A stretch of 64,000 nucleotides of DNA from Ianthella basta (lineage: Eukaryota; Porifera; Demospongiae; Verongiida; Ianthellidae): contig OZ025877.1 of the NCBI GenBank assembly GCA_964019415.1, positions 4,174,242 to 4,238,241 of the forward strand. The letters are read 5' to 3'. The notes under the pieces were generated by a model that was not told the origin of the DNA, made no database searches, and was given only the letters and a program-made list of their open reading frames with translations. Each line of letters starts with the position of its first letter. Within the stretch, counting starts at the first letter, position 1. The translations under genes were made by a program, and so were the position numbers. Shown here in pieces: positions 38,801-50,144 of the stretch.

Positions 38801-41800
38801 GATCACTGCTGTATGCCATTAGAGCAAACACCGGCACTAATGGGAAAGCAATTTTAAGACATTTTAGAAGAATGTCAATCAAACTCTCCACTCTGATGCT
38901 GGTTCAGAAATCAAGTAAGATATGTGATACTGTTCATCTAGAATAATTATATTGTTATTACCTTTAAATTATGTCCATAATATTATATGTGGCTATCTAT
39001 TCCACCTGCAGATTACTGTAACTGTTGCGATTACTCAGCAATTAAGGTGCAGCCACTCTTTTCAGTGTCTGCCAGTTTTCGTATATGTACTGGAAATATT
39101 CAAGCACCACAGGCATGTTCCTGCTCCAGTAATGGTCTAGAGGTGAGCTAGTATGTTCAGTGCACATACAATGTAAAGTGTACATTTCTGACTGTATTGT
39201 ACCCAAGCTACCAGTACTTTCATTCATCCAGTGCCTTCCAAGATTCAGTCGAACTTCTGGTCCACCAGTGCAATGCTTTCTGGATGTTGATAGAGACAGA
39301 GTACCAGACATAAACGTAAATGCCTAAGCTGATTAGCAAATAACTACACAAACATTATCCATAATAATTATTATTCTATCATGCTTAATATTGTGGTTTA
39401 AATTGTTATCCCACTAACGTAATTGTGCATACACATTTATATATACAGAGTTTTGTCCTCAATCCCTATATCATTATGTGATCTCCATCACTAGGACCCC
39501 TGTGTTGGCTGCTGTCTGCCGGACTTTGACCTGACCTTCCTGTGGCCTGAAACGCCTCACAATACAATTGCTGAGCTGCCTTGCTCCACAATTCATTCCA
39601 GTTTCTCCAACACCAATGTGCAAAGGAAGTGTCTTCCTGATGACTCCTGGGAGCCAGCAGACATCAGCTCATGCACTTTCAAGAACACTACAAGGAATCC
39701 GATCTACCTTCTCACAACTAATGTGACAATGAACAGTCTAGAGAATAGCACTGAGGAAATTGATGCAATAAAGACGGCTATTGAGAAAGAGGTAGTTTTT
39801 CCAAATATGAGTGATGTCTCATTCATAACCTACATACAAATCAGGCTTATAATACTTGGTACATTTGTGGTGACCATCATTATGATTATACTTTGTTTCT
39901 TTAGCTACACAGATTGACTGAAGGAAAAATGATCAATGATACGTCTTACAAAATTACAACGCAAACCATTACCAGCAATGGGGCAAATACATCCATAATT
40001 TTGTTGGTTGTGGAATTTCAATCAGATGTGAACCTGACAGAAAATGCAACCATTTCTGCTACAGTTGAAACACCCATTAATGGTGTCAAATACACCATCT
40101 CACAGATCATTGCTGCAAAACCTTCAGGTATACTTATAGGGCAAATATGTACAATCATTCAAGTTGCTTACGTAGCATGGCCTTCATGATTGTGCTACAA
40201 ACTTACTTTTGCAGTGAGCAGTTTGTTATGCAAATCCCTTCCTCTTATATCTGTTTTGCATGTCACTATACAATTATACAATTTATGTTATCACTGTAGA
40301 CTCATGTTCCTGCAGAGCAGGTGGGCATCAGGTTGCCCACCTCTGTGTTGGCCCATCCAGCAGTCCATGTGATTGTAACAGCTTTAGGACATGTGAAGTG
40401 AGCATTCACTACATAAATTAAACGCATGAGCACAGGTGCACTATGTAGGTGTGAATTACTCTTACACGTAAAATGTTCAATGAAAATTAGCAAATTTCTA
40501 CTCCCAAAAAGTGCATCGACCCATATGTGAAAGATAATATGACTGGAAAGTGCTCCTTGGACACTGATGGGGACACCATTCCTGACTACAGAGTAAGTGC
40601 TGTCTACACATTATCTACTTAACTATAATTGTTATATGTAATGAGTGTGCCTGTATATATCCACATCTGCATCAGTATAAAAATATATGTATGTATGTAC
40701 AGCCATTCCTTGAAAACACTATGAATGCATCTCTGTTTTGTACTGTAGGATTTCTGTCCTGGCAGAAATGGACCAGGTGAAACAGGAGGATGCCGTGAGT
40801 TCTGAAGAACTATGCATGTATTCAAAATCAATTTTTATGCTTCAAAATATGTGAATATTCCATTAATACTTATATGAGATAATTATTGTGTAATCGTGGG
40901 CCAATGATCGACAGCCCGGGATTGCTGTGAGAGAGCTTGTATGCATTTGTCGCGGGTACACTGGGCAACTGCACTGAGCACTAAGGCAATCACAAACGAA
41001 TACAGGCACTTATATATATATAGGATACAAGACTGTTACAATTGCATCAATTTATATGTATAATGATTGAGTGTGGCTTGTTTCCTACATTTGTATGATT
41101 ACAGCAATTGCTGTTAATAGTTCGCTAGCTGTACTATGCCCTGAGGAGCAAGACAAGCTGTGGAAAATCCAGTGGCCATCAGCTGCTCCTGGCTCTACTC
41201 AGTCTGCTCGCTGCCTATGGGAGGGAGATGCTATTGGGTCAGGGTTGGCTCACAGGAGCTGCCTGTCTGGTGGCATATGGGGACCTGTAGATGCAACTAC
41301 TTGTGAATCAGTTGCTGTGAGGGAGGTCAGGATTGAGGTACACATGCACTTGCCCACAAGTGCTTTTGCATTCAAGCAGCCACATTAAAATTGATCCCAA
41401 AGTAAATTTATATATAATAATTATTATGACTTTAATATTTGTGCATACAGACACGGAATCTTCTTACTGCACTGAACCAGACAGTAACCAATGGTCTTCG
41501 CATCCTAGAAGGAGACAGGATGAAAGTGAATAGAGTAGCAGAAAATCTTAGAGATGCTCTAAACCAGGCAGCTACAGCTGAAAATGAGAGATCAGTACTT
41601 CCTCGAGACTTGGAAACAGCAACAAAATTTGTAGAAGTTGTAGCTAAGTGAGCAGACCCAGTAAACATATTTATAGGCTTGTCTTGCATCTGCAGGTAGA
41701 ACTTGTTCCTATTACATGGGTATCTTTATTAATATCTATATCCTGTATACTTTTGTACAGCCTCTCCAAGAACAATGGTCTATTCAACAACAATGCCAAT

Positions 41801-44800
41801 GAGTCAGTGAAAAGACAGCAGAAGGCAAGCGATATAGTTTGTGATTCAGTTACAAAGTACATGTATGTAATAATGTGAGTTTTACATGACATTGAATATT
41901 GATTTACAGGTTATGGCAGACATTGTCAGTTCCCTTTTGGATGAGAAGAACACACCAGCATTTGAAGCAACAGATATGGTACTACTGCTGATGAGTATGC
42001 ACAGGATCTGGAAATGTCTGACAAATAATTGACTTATGTGCCAACATTCCTTAATATGTAATAATTCAATACTAATGATAAAGCTATGGGCAATGGCTAG
42101 CTGTCATTTAACACAATGAAAACGACACTTAAATACCTATTCTCTATCCATGCATGCATATATATAAAACCTTAGCATGGCTCACTTATGTCTCCCCTGA
42201 TTTACAGAATCCAGCTACGCGACTTCTGAAGGCCACAGAAACCGTTGCTAATGCGTTCACCTCTTCTCTCACTATCAACAATCCTAGTGTCACCATTTCT
42301 AGACCAAATTTAGGTAATTGTAATCATTTTGTTGCATATTGCTATGTGCATGGTCTCATTCACTTGGCCATCAATGTTCTTAGTCCTCTAGTGCTTCATA
42401 TCAATTTTACTCATTGGTGTCCCTTGTTATCTTCTTTCAGCATTACATGGCACAACACTTTCCTTCAATCAATTGCAAGAACATGGCGGCATACAATTTC
42501 CAGATTCATCAATCAAGCTACCTCAATTTAGCAGACCAGAGAATATCCCACACATTAAATTGCCAGCTGCATTTATCTCAGCAGCCAGGAGAAGGGTAAC
42601 ACCAGTTGTGACACGTGTAGCAACTGAGGATGACACAATGCTACAAGTGGTGAATATAGTCATGAACAACATTGAAGATCACCTAACAATTACAAGAATG
42701 ATCAGGAGCAATGCAAAAGAGAGGTGAAGAACATTGCATGTTCTTGAAGTTTCAGTCTACCAGCAATGAAACAAATGATGATGGAACCAACCATGCAGTG
42801 ATCAGTGTAGAATCATGAGTAGATCACAGCAGTCAGGCCAGAGCCCAGTGGATTGAAGGGGCTCCTGTGGTCCGAAGACCTAATATATGGTTATCATGCC
42901 TAATCGTAGGCATGAACAGGGGCTGTCATTATCTGTAGACCTTTGAAATGGCAGGGCACGAAAAAAGGTGATGCTGCCGAGAATCAAACTCAGACCTCTG
43001 GCTTAAACTGCCAGTGCTCTGCCACTGAGCTACGACGCCCCATAGCAGCCACCCCCCTTCTATGCCCAGTCTAAGTTGAATATTAACATATAATTAAAGT
43101 AATGCTTACCGTAGTTCATCTAATACAATTATACCTGAGCTCTATGATACATATTTCTATTATACAGTGAAACCTATTCTGCTAGTATTGTGCTTTCTAG
43201 CCAAATCCCTGGCTATGATGGTGGCGAGGTAGACACCAATGAGACAGTGGAGTTGACCTTTCCCATTAAGGTATATAATTATTAGGATCAAACATGAGAG
43301 TGCACAATTATCAAATTACATATGTAACAATAATAATTAATGAAATATTGGTCACATTTCAGCGACTGACAATAATCTGAATAGAGAAATTTCTTTCTTA
43401 CCATGCAGAAAGAGGCATTGAATACAACTGTCCCCACAGGCAAAGTGAAAGAGTTCCGTTGTGCCTTCTTCAATTTCACTGGAGCACCCAATGGGACTGG
43501 ATCATGGTCCACTAAAGGGCTCACTTCTGTAGTCTTCAATGGCACTCATGTTCAGTGCAAGGCCTCTCACTTGACAAGCTTTGTGGTTTTAGTCAGCATT
43601 GTCCCATCAGAAGATCTCGTGAGTGTGCATTAAATGGTCATATCCAAGATTAGAATTTCTATTATGCACACGCAGTATTAATAAAAATACTATAGTAAGT
43701 ATTCATAGTATCAATCACTGCAAGCCTGATCAGGTCAGATTTAGCAAACTCAACGAACCATTTAAATTATAACTACAACATTTTAACTGCAGCCTCCACT
43801 GGATTACATCACATATATTGGCTGTGGCATTTCATTTCTTTGCTTGATTGGAGCTATCATATTTTTCCTGTCACTGAGGTAGGAACAAATTAATTAAACA
43901 GTCCATATTAATCAGAACATCTCTTAGGCCAAGTTTTTTTCTTTGAACTGTTACAGAAAAGAGTTAATTCAGAGGCTCCATAACTTTGTCCACCTCAACT
44001 TGTGTGCTGCGCTTTCCTTGGGACTACTCTTGTTTCTCACTGGAGTGCAAACAGCCACTTCCAATGTGGTAAGAGTAATGAGCTCCCATGCATGATCTGT
44101 ATAAAAGTGCAATCTTACCTGCTGCAAGTGGCACCACCGGTGATCAGCATAGGAACCACTTCAGATGTGAAGTTACATGTATAATGATAGCGACTAAAAT
44201 GGCATACTTTTTATTTACCACAGTTCACTTTGTGTATTTTTGCTGATTTACTACCTTAGGGAGCCTGCAAATTTGTGACCGCCTTGCTGCACTACTTCTT
44301 CCTGGCCACCTTCACCTGGACACTGTGTGAAGCTGTCCTCATTTACAACCTACTTGTGAAAGTATTTGGAGCAAATGACAGAAAATGGCTCTACATCAAT
44401 CTGGCACTGGGATGGGGTGAGTATAGATCTCTTAGTACATCTGTTATATAATATTATAGTATAAATGTACATCTACCTACTAATGTCATAGTTATCCCCA
44501 TTCCCATTGTGGTGATTGCTGCTGCCTCGAGACATGACCACTACTTCATCAGACACTCATATGATGAGCATAGCCCACACTACAATGAAGTCAAGGCGTA
44601 AGTCATGTACACAGTCATTGGCTCTTCGTAGTTCATGGAAATTGTGCATAACGAAAGATTTCTATTCTCAATGGCTCTTAAAACAGTTGCTGGTTGCCCA
44701 GTGAGAAAGGGATGATATTTGCGTTTGTCGGACCAATGATAGCCATTATTGTGGTGAGATATTACAAGGAGTCATTCAATATAATGTATGGTTGGGGATT

Positions 44801-46326
44801 ATGAGCTAACTGCTACTGGTATATAGGTGCTGTCCACTTGTCAGTATTGTGCACTATATAATATATGCCTGTCTCTAAAATTATTTTTGTGAATGCCAAT
44901 GTATTAAGTACTGCTTGTTGCTGTATCCCATGAAACCTGCACAGGTGAATGTTGTACTACTCACTGTGAGCTTGGTGTCACTAGCCAAGTCTCAGTGTGG
45001 GAGTGTGGGAGATGGTGAGAAAGATAAACAAACGGAGCAGTATCTTGAAGTGGGAAAGTGAGAACTATATATGCATACATACATCGCCAATCCATTCACT
45101 ATAATACTACTAATGCTCTGTTACCAACAAAGTTAATACAGTTTACAAGCCTGTAATAAGAGATGAATAATGACAGTTACTGTATAATGCACACAGGCAT
45201 TCACAAGTAATGCTCTTACCCATTTGCTTATGCCAGGCCTAGTTGTGGAATACACTGTATGCTGATTTTCAGCTCATGACTAGGATGCCACCATGCATGC
45301 ACTATTCCATCATGCACAATCCATCCAGTGACTATATGAATGAATATTACTGCCTCGATAATCTTACCCGCAGGCGTCTTCTGAAGGCCACAGTCATCCT
45401 TGTTCCTGTACTTGGCTTCACCTGGATCATTGGGCTGTTTGCAGTTGGGGAGGAGGGGAGAGTCTTTGCCTACCTCTTTGTCATTGCTAATGTGCTTCAG
45501 GTGAGACAGCTGTCAAGAGTTAAGCATTCACAGGTGCAATGTCTATGTCGTAGCAAAGAACGGTATCCATCAGTTGATAATAGTTGCAGCAATAATTTCA
45601 CGGTATCTCTATAAGTTTGTTAAACTATAGAATAATTATCAATGTTGTTAATCCTATACTCTACTATTGCAGGGGTTGTTCATATTTCTGTTTCATGTTG
45701 TAAGGCATGAGAAAGTGTGGGGGAAGATAAAGGCAAAGCTTCCTAAACTGAAGGTATGCAGTGACGTCATCAATTAATGTGAATACATACCTAAAATTAT
45801 TTTTTATCACAGCTCTTGCGTGAGATAGGTTAATAAGTACCTTATGTATTACTCATTCAGGACTTGAGCACTGAGCGCACAAGATCAAATGCAAACATTA
45901 CAGGTATTGTCAGGTTCACCGCTTGTGAACTGTATGCTCCAGCTTCATAGTGATACACTGTGTGGCTAAATGCTTTCATTTCCTCTTTCATTAGCCACCT
46001 ATACAAGATCCACAGGGAGGCCAGGAGACTTTGCCAGCTCCAAGCATTCTGCTTATATGTCACACACGGAAGCAAGTGTTGATGGCAGAGGAGATATGGA
46101 GCACAGTGTGAATGGCCAGAACACATGGATGCTGGCTGAAATGTCTAGCACCTTTGATGACACAAGACCAGATAATGACTATGAAGCACCACCCTATCCC
46201 TTTGAAGCTCCCTCTGTCTATGATACACCCTATTCCATTTCCACCACTGCATTTGCAGAAGACATCTGCGTTGTGCAGGATGATCATGAGGAGCCAGTTT
46301 ATGCAAATATCCAGAGATGCATCTAA
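26749..46326 (+). CDS. aGPCR-2: complete SRCR7/CCP7/Calx-beta/HRM/GAIN/7TM adhesion GPCR
   Basis: About 44 exons, from a signal-peptide exon (26749-26812) to TAA 46324-46326. Order: SRCR x7, CCP x7, Calx-beta-like, HRM-like x3 with TSP3-like loops, GAIN/GPS, 7TM and tail. All exon phases join without a break and I found no in-frame stop. The 29 exons after the CCP block match aGPCR-1 one to one, most with identical lengths. It should be a type I-like surface receptor with a very long ectodomain and an autoproteolytic GPS. The start is an inference: the signal exon is the only upstream segment with both a hydrophobic leader and a phase-1 donor that fits the first SRCR exon. Confidence 0.9.
27865..32280 (+). 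CDS. aGPCR-2 SRCR block (seven exons)
   Basis: Exons 27865-28179, 28529-28855, 29732-30046, 30656-30982, 31077-31391, 31485-31814 and 31966-32280, each one full SRCR domain, phase 1 to 1. Two types are visible. A 315-bp type with AVTAHxxAHFG (domains 1, 3, 5, 7) alternates with a 327-330-bp type, of which domains 2 and 4 carry CCASFGQG. Domains 1, 3 and 5 share GRVEIWYxSQWNT and YRGAV. The alternation indicates growth by duplication of a two-domain unit. Confidence 0.94.
28180..28528. other. Intron, nothing else seen
   Basis: Short AT-rich intron between SRCR exons 1 and 2 of aGPCR-2. Confidence 0.6.
33073..37329 (+). CDS. aGPCR-2 CCP/sushi block (seven exons)
   Basis: Exons 33073-33243, 33677-33850, 35057-35233, 35793-35969, 36132-36305, 36724-36897 and 37153-37329, all phase 1 to 1. 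Unlike aGPCR-1 these modules are diverse. Modules 3, 4 and 6 share GRNYxxxxTFSCNT and [17 protein letters not shown] segments. Module 2 resembles the aGPCR-1 type ([17 protein letters not shown]). Module 5 begins [16 protein letters not shown], like a typical complement-type sushi. Confidence 0.93.
34540..34580 (+). repeat. Short tandem duplication
   Basis: TAAGGCAGTCATTATTTG occurs twice in direct succession within a CCP intron. Confidence 0.85.
37580..41337 (+). CDS. aGPCR-2 stalk: Calx-beta-like, HRM-like x3, TSP3-like, Cys-rich
   Basis: Exons 37580-37744, 38037-38228, 38338-38576, 38743-38914, 39012-39142, 39232-39315, 39495-39791, 39905-40127, 40300-40397, 40512-40592, 40749-40794 and 41105-41337. 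They correspond to those of aGPCR-1, and eight or more have identical lengths. The first HRM-like exon reads through CAG where copy 1 has TAG. The TSP3-like loops read [13 protein letters not shown] and [13 protein letters not shown], followed by [15 protein letters not shown], the classic DxCPxxxxxxxxxxC linker of thrombospondin type 3 repeats. For the second Calx-beta exon I chose the acceptor at 38035-38036, because the one at 38002-38003 would create a stop at the junction. Confidence 0.8.
41451..43618 (+). CDS. aGPCR-2 GAIN domain and GPS
   Basis: Exons 41451-41647, 41761-41824, 41910-41978, 42208-42313, 42441-42723, 43168-43270 and 43409-43618. [31 protein letters not shown] and [12 protein letters not shown] match copy 1. 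The GPS exon has [17 protein letters not shown] and [15 protein letters not shown], with HLT intact and the same two GPS cysteines missing. The intron after 41824 starts GCAAGC, a GC-AG intron; copy 1 uses GT there. Confidence 0.88.
42800..43040 (-). repeat. tRNA-headed SINE or tRNA-derived repeat
   Basis: On the minus strand from 43040 the sequence gives GTAGCTCAGTGGCAGAGCAC, then CTGGC-AGTTTAA-GCCAG, then a T arm CTGAG-TTTGATT-CTCGG. These are A and B box-like elements with clear D, anticodon and T stems. The acceptor stem has mismatches and position 33 is G, so it is not a working tRNA; by position the anticodon would be TTT (Lys). The unrelated tail toward 42800 suggests a SINE in the GAIN intron of aGPCR-2. 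Confidence 0.6.
43793..46326 (+). CDS. aGPCR-2 seven-transmembrane domain and cytoplasmic tail
   Basis: Exons 43793-43878, 43957-44068, 44260-44416, 44492-44597, 44687-44753, 44945-45057, 45374-45500, 45673-45753, 45861-45903 and 45995-46326, phases identical to copy 1. TM3 [18 protein letters not shown]5 CWLPSEKG and FVGPM, TM6 [19 protein letters not shown], and [19 protein letters not shown] after TM7. The tail keeps [14 protein letters not shown] and EEPVYANIQ, ending RCI. The membrane region is the most conserved part between the two genes. Confidence 0.93.
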
Positions 46327-47650
46327 TGAGAATGAAAATAGCAGACTTCGGGTGATACGTAGTTTAATATAGTAGTAGGCATACATGAATGTTTAATTTG
46401 AACACAGTGTGGTGTGCAGTGTGTGAATGAGACTATGAGTATAATGGGCATATTTTGCTTGAGTGAGCAGGATAGGTTGTAGAACTGCTTTTAAGCATTT
46501 AATAATTGTGTGTACATGTTTGACAATCATTGTAATAGTTGATCTTGATTGCTGATGATTCCACTGATAATTCCATTTTGCTGAAAATGGTGAGTACAGT
46601 CAATAATTATTTATTTAGTGAAAGCTTATAGTGGGTGCACGCACGACATCACGAGCTCGTGATCACAGACAGGACTGTACTTGAAGTGCACTATGCGTTG
46701 GTATAATTTTGAGGCTTTGCAGCAGCCTTACTCTGTTCAGCGCATTAGAGATTTACATATAGATCATAATTATTTCTATTAATCATGAGACAATAAACAG
46801 TGGTAACTCAGACCTTTGCATATCTATAAAATTACTAATGATTTATGAATTAAAGTGAAATGAATATCTGCCTATGATATATAACTGTATACTGTGTCTG
46901 CAGTTTTGTGCTTAATATTCTGCTTTGGTAAACAATGCATGTTGTTGCAATGCACAAAATAGTTGACCTATTGCTAAGCATACAAGTGGAACCTTATGAT
47001 GAATACAAGTGGAATATATAACTTTCAGAGGTGTCACTTCTACTACTGCAGATTCACACTGTCATTGGTGGCTCTACTACAGCTAATAAATGAATGCATG
47101 GTTCACATTTTCAATTGTGCCATGCCAGCTGTTCAACATTGTATTATACACTTGCAGGTGAAGTTGAACAATTATATTAATATTATTGGAACATGTGCAC
47201 ATTGCATTATAAGTACAATAACTGTGTTCATGACAAATGTCATAATGTGACTGTGCCATAACAATACAGCTGCAGGAAACAATCAACAATCCATGGATAT
47301 GGTTGTTCTAACCATCAATGTGCTGGAATTTTGATTCCATGACCTGCATGCCATAGATTATACTACAACTATTATTTGTACTAGCTCCCAGGATAACGTT
47401 TGAAATTTGAGCGTTTAACCAACCTGAACCGTCCACTTAATTGGAGCATTCCGTAGACTCGCACCGTAAAACTCCGTTCAGTTCAGTCCAGAAATGAAGG
47501 AGATTATCCCGGACAACAACAAGTATTTCGAGTTAAAAAAACTCGTGGGGCTGCCGCCCCAACTCGAAATACTTGCTCCCTTCGGTCGCTGCTCTGTCAC
47601 TCATGATTGGTAACACATGACATTGTGTCATACACCTCAGTGACAGTACA
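46327..47650. other. 3' flank of aGPCR-2 and intergenic DNA
   Basis: AATAAA at 46792-46797 is a possible polyadenylation signal, 466 bases after the stop. The rest is AT-rich with no convincing exon. A strong hairpin lies at 47520-47575 (separate entry). Confidence 0.5.
47520..47575. repeat. Perfect 15-bp hairpin with GGGGCTGCCGCCCC loop
   Basis: CAAGTATTTCGAGTT at 47520-47534 is repeated in inverse as AACTCGAAATACTTG at 47561-47575. The loop has its own GGGGC-TGCC-GCCCC hairpin. A similar GGGGCTGCC core forms the palindrome at 48547-48571, so both are probably copies of a hairpin-type mobile repeat. Confidence 0.8.
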
Positions 47651-47682
47651 CATACACCACTAGTCACCAAACATAGCTACAT

Positions 47683-47707
47683 GACACACACACACACATA
47701 CACATGT

Positions 47708-47748
<41 letters not shown>

Positions 47749-47845
47749 CGCACGCACACATACACATGTGCAAACACACAGACACAGACACAGACACACA
47801 CACACACACACACATCACACACCACACACGCACACACCACACATG
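47683..47845 (+). repeat. (AC)n microsatellite, compound
   Basis: Long AC repeat with internal variant units, including two copies of ACATACACATGTGCAAACAC. Long frames on either strand here are repeat artefacts. Confidence 0.95.
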
Positions 47846-47987
47846 CACAGAGAAATCTCCAGCAAAGACAGACACATGACTGCTTACAGCACATGCATTT
47901 ACCGTGAATATTCACAGAAATATAATGTACCAAGGAACCCACAGTCGCCAGAGTAGCTAGTGGTCTGTGATGGCAAAAGCTACGTAC

Positions 47988-48184
47988 GTTTGCTACAGCG
48001 CAGTACGCGTGGGCCAGGTTCTGAAGAGCATTTAGAAGGGCAACCGTGCGAGCTAAGCTTTTCAACGCTAGAAATGGTTGAAGAATGTTAGCGTCAACAT
48101 ATCACGGCGCTCACCAGTTTCTACGTTACTCCTGTCATGTGTTCCAGGCGGTGGAGTGAAGTCCTCCGAGGCGGGCGCGGCCAT
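47988..48184 (-). CDS. Candidate first two exons of a minus-strand gene
   Basis: ATG at 48184 (minus strand) lies in a GC-rich patch and opens MAAPASEDFTPPPGTHDRSN, with the exon ending at 48115 before GTGAGC. A second exon at 48052-47988, after a TTAG acceptor, continues ARTVALLNALQNLAHAYCAV and ends at GTACGT. Phases agree (1 out, 1 in). I do not recognise the protein. Later exons would have to lie between here and aGPCR-2 and were not found, so the gene may be truncated or have tiny exons. Confidence 0.45.
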
Positions 48185-48479
48185 TATCGAAGAAGGCGCG
48201 GGCGAAGTCGATGACCTGTTGGGCGCTGTCTAGAAGCTGTCTCTTTGTCCGTCGACCAGAAGTGCTGTAGGAGTCTGTTCCAGGGTCAGAGGCGGAAGAG
48301 AACGTCCAAAGTTCGCTAAGACGTCGTTTCGAAGCCGGTTTTCAAAGTCCCTTGGCCTTGCACACGGTCTACTTCCGGCCGAATAAAATGGCCGACAATA
48401 TAAATTCCCTATACCCAATACTTCGCCCAATACATTCAATATAAATGTAAGCATTGACGCACAACCGTAGGTTGGCGTA

Positions 48480-48504
48480 TTATATATATATATATATATA
48501 TATC
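48480..48504 (+). repeat. (TA)n microsatellite
   Basis: About 12 TA units in a row. Confidence 0.9.
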
Positions 48505-48546
48505 CGTAACATGAAGCCATATGAAAACGTCAATTTGAAAACAATA

Positions 48547-48571
48547 TAGGGGCTGCCTGCGGCAGCCCCTA
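48547..48571. repeat. 25-bp perfect palindrome
   Basis: TAGGGGCTGCC-TGC-GGCAGCCCCTA, 11 paired bases with a 3-base loop. It shares its core with the hairpin at 47520-47575. Confidence 0.85.
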
Positions 48572-48767
48572 AAAATGTGTGTTACGTTTATTATAATAAG
48601 ATGTGCATTTGCATGCATTTATTACAATGTCATGATACTCTTCACTTTAGTTTCAGAACTGCGATAGTTAACACTTCTAAACTATCTGTCCTTCAGAATA
48701 AGTATTGCACTAGTGCATTGTAGCTACAGATGAGATGTCTGGCACATTTATGGATTCTTGTGGTTAG

Positions 48768-50144
48768 CCGTAAGCGCCAAAAGAAAGTCTTGTGGCAAAG
48801 GAGACTAGCTCAGAGAATTGTCCTAGCTGGAACTGCAAAGAAACTGTCACACTGGTGAGAGTGGAGCAGGCTGTTAAAGTCTGAACATTAATGGGATACA
48901 GCAAGCCATGATAAGCATTTTTGTGTGAGCTACAATTAGGCAAAGATGATGGCAATCCATCAGTTCCTTTGATATGACCTTGCTTAAATTATGATCAATG
49001 TACTGATAATTCCAGTGGTGGCATAATGCAGCTGCGCCATTAGCTACACCTCAGCCATAGAAGTGAGTGTTTTACTAGACCAATGTATATTTACTAGAAG
49101 TAGCACTCATTATTTGCAAAATTATTAATTTTTGAAAGTGGGATCCTGAGCATATAGGTTAGCCGGTGTACCTCATAATTTAGCCACATGCCCATTTAGA
49201 GCATTTTATCTTGCTCCTGGAATGTCCCAGTAAAGGCGTAGCTAGACAGGCCAGCCAGTACATTCACTCTGCTTACTTGCTGCTATACACAGGAAACACA
49301 TTGACAGCTACCAACTGCAATCCACAAACATTTTATAATGGAAGATATCAAAGTTGTGTCTTAGGAAAGCAACGTTGCATCCTATCCATCTATTGCTTGA
49401 CTATCTGCACTGGAAATGGAGGGGGAACATCTCACTGGCCGCTGCCAGTATTGATGCCACCCTAACAAACTGACACAGTAGCCCTTAAAATCAGCACGTA
49501 TGTGATCTGCAGGGCAATGCATATAATGTGTACGTACATGTTCAACAGCGTACAAAAGTTCTGTAACAATAAGTGGTAGCCATCTAATTCATTCCAGTCG
49601 CAGATAGAATCATGAGCTTTGGCCACGATACATGCGAGGAGAGCACCATTAGGCTAATGAGCTAAATTGACCTATGCCTATAATTATATAGGCATAGTGG
49701 TAATTGCCCCATTGAGGAAAGCCATACATCAATTAGGTAACATACAAGCTAGCTGATGGAGCCATCCAAGGTCCTCTGTGGGTGGGAAAAGAAGTCTGTT
49801 AAAGTCATCATCATTGGCCATGCATGTCACCCTGGCTTGGCTTCTAATGTGAGGGAGCCCATGCTCCCAATATTATACGGAGTTGTATATAGTTGTGTCC
49901 CTTTTGATGAATTTATCAATGAGCCATAGATATATCTTCTCTGGCCTATTTTAGGCTTCTTATTTGTTCCAAGTGCACCAGTGATAATGCGTTTTGCCTT
50001 AAGTAATACTCAGTGACCTTCTGCAGAACACACACCGATACACTTCTTTACTGGTCTGCAAAATGCATGCACGGGGTTGAAAGATGAGCTGGAGGGCAGT
50101 GATAATGATGTATGTGTCAAGATGTTGACAGGTATTTAGACTGG
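48768..50144 (-). CDS. Possible minus-strand gene, exons uncertain
   Basis: Several minus-strand stretches look coding and have splice-like ends. From 50144 after TTGCAG: NTCQHLDTYIIITALQLIFQ. At 49653-49538: NGALLACIVAKAHDSICDW, ending before GTACGT in phase 2. At 49461-49411: VASILAAASEMFPLHFQ in matching phase. At about 48955-48768: NAYHGLLYPINVQTLTAC, ending SFGAYG and TAA. The second and third join in frame, but I could not link all four without a stop. The composition suggests a helical intracellular protein; no family recognised. Confidence 0.3.

Noticed and set aside
42970-43040. Functional tRNA gene on the minus strand
   Set aside because: D, anticodon and T arms are visible, but the acceptor stem has mismatches and position 33 is G, so I call it a SINE head or tRNA relic.
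47664-48065. Long minus-strand frame rich in Cys and Val
   Set aside because: Most of it is the (AC)n microsatellite read in one frame. Only the 48052-47988 part is kept as a possible exon.
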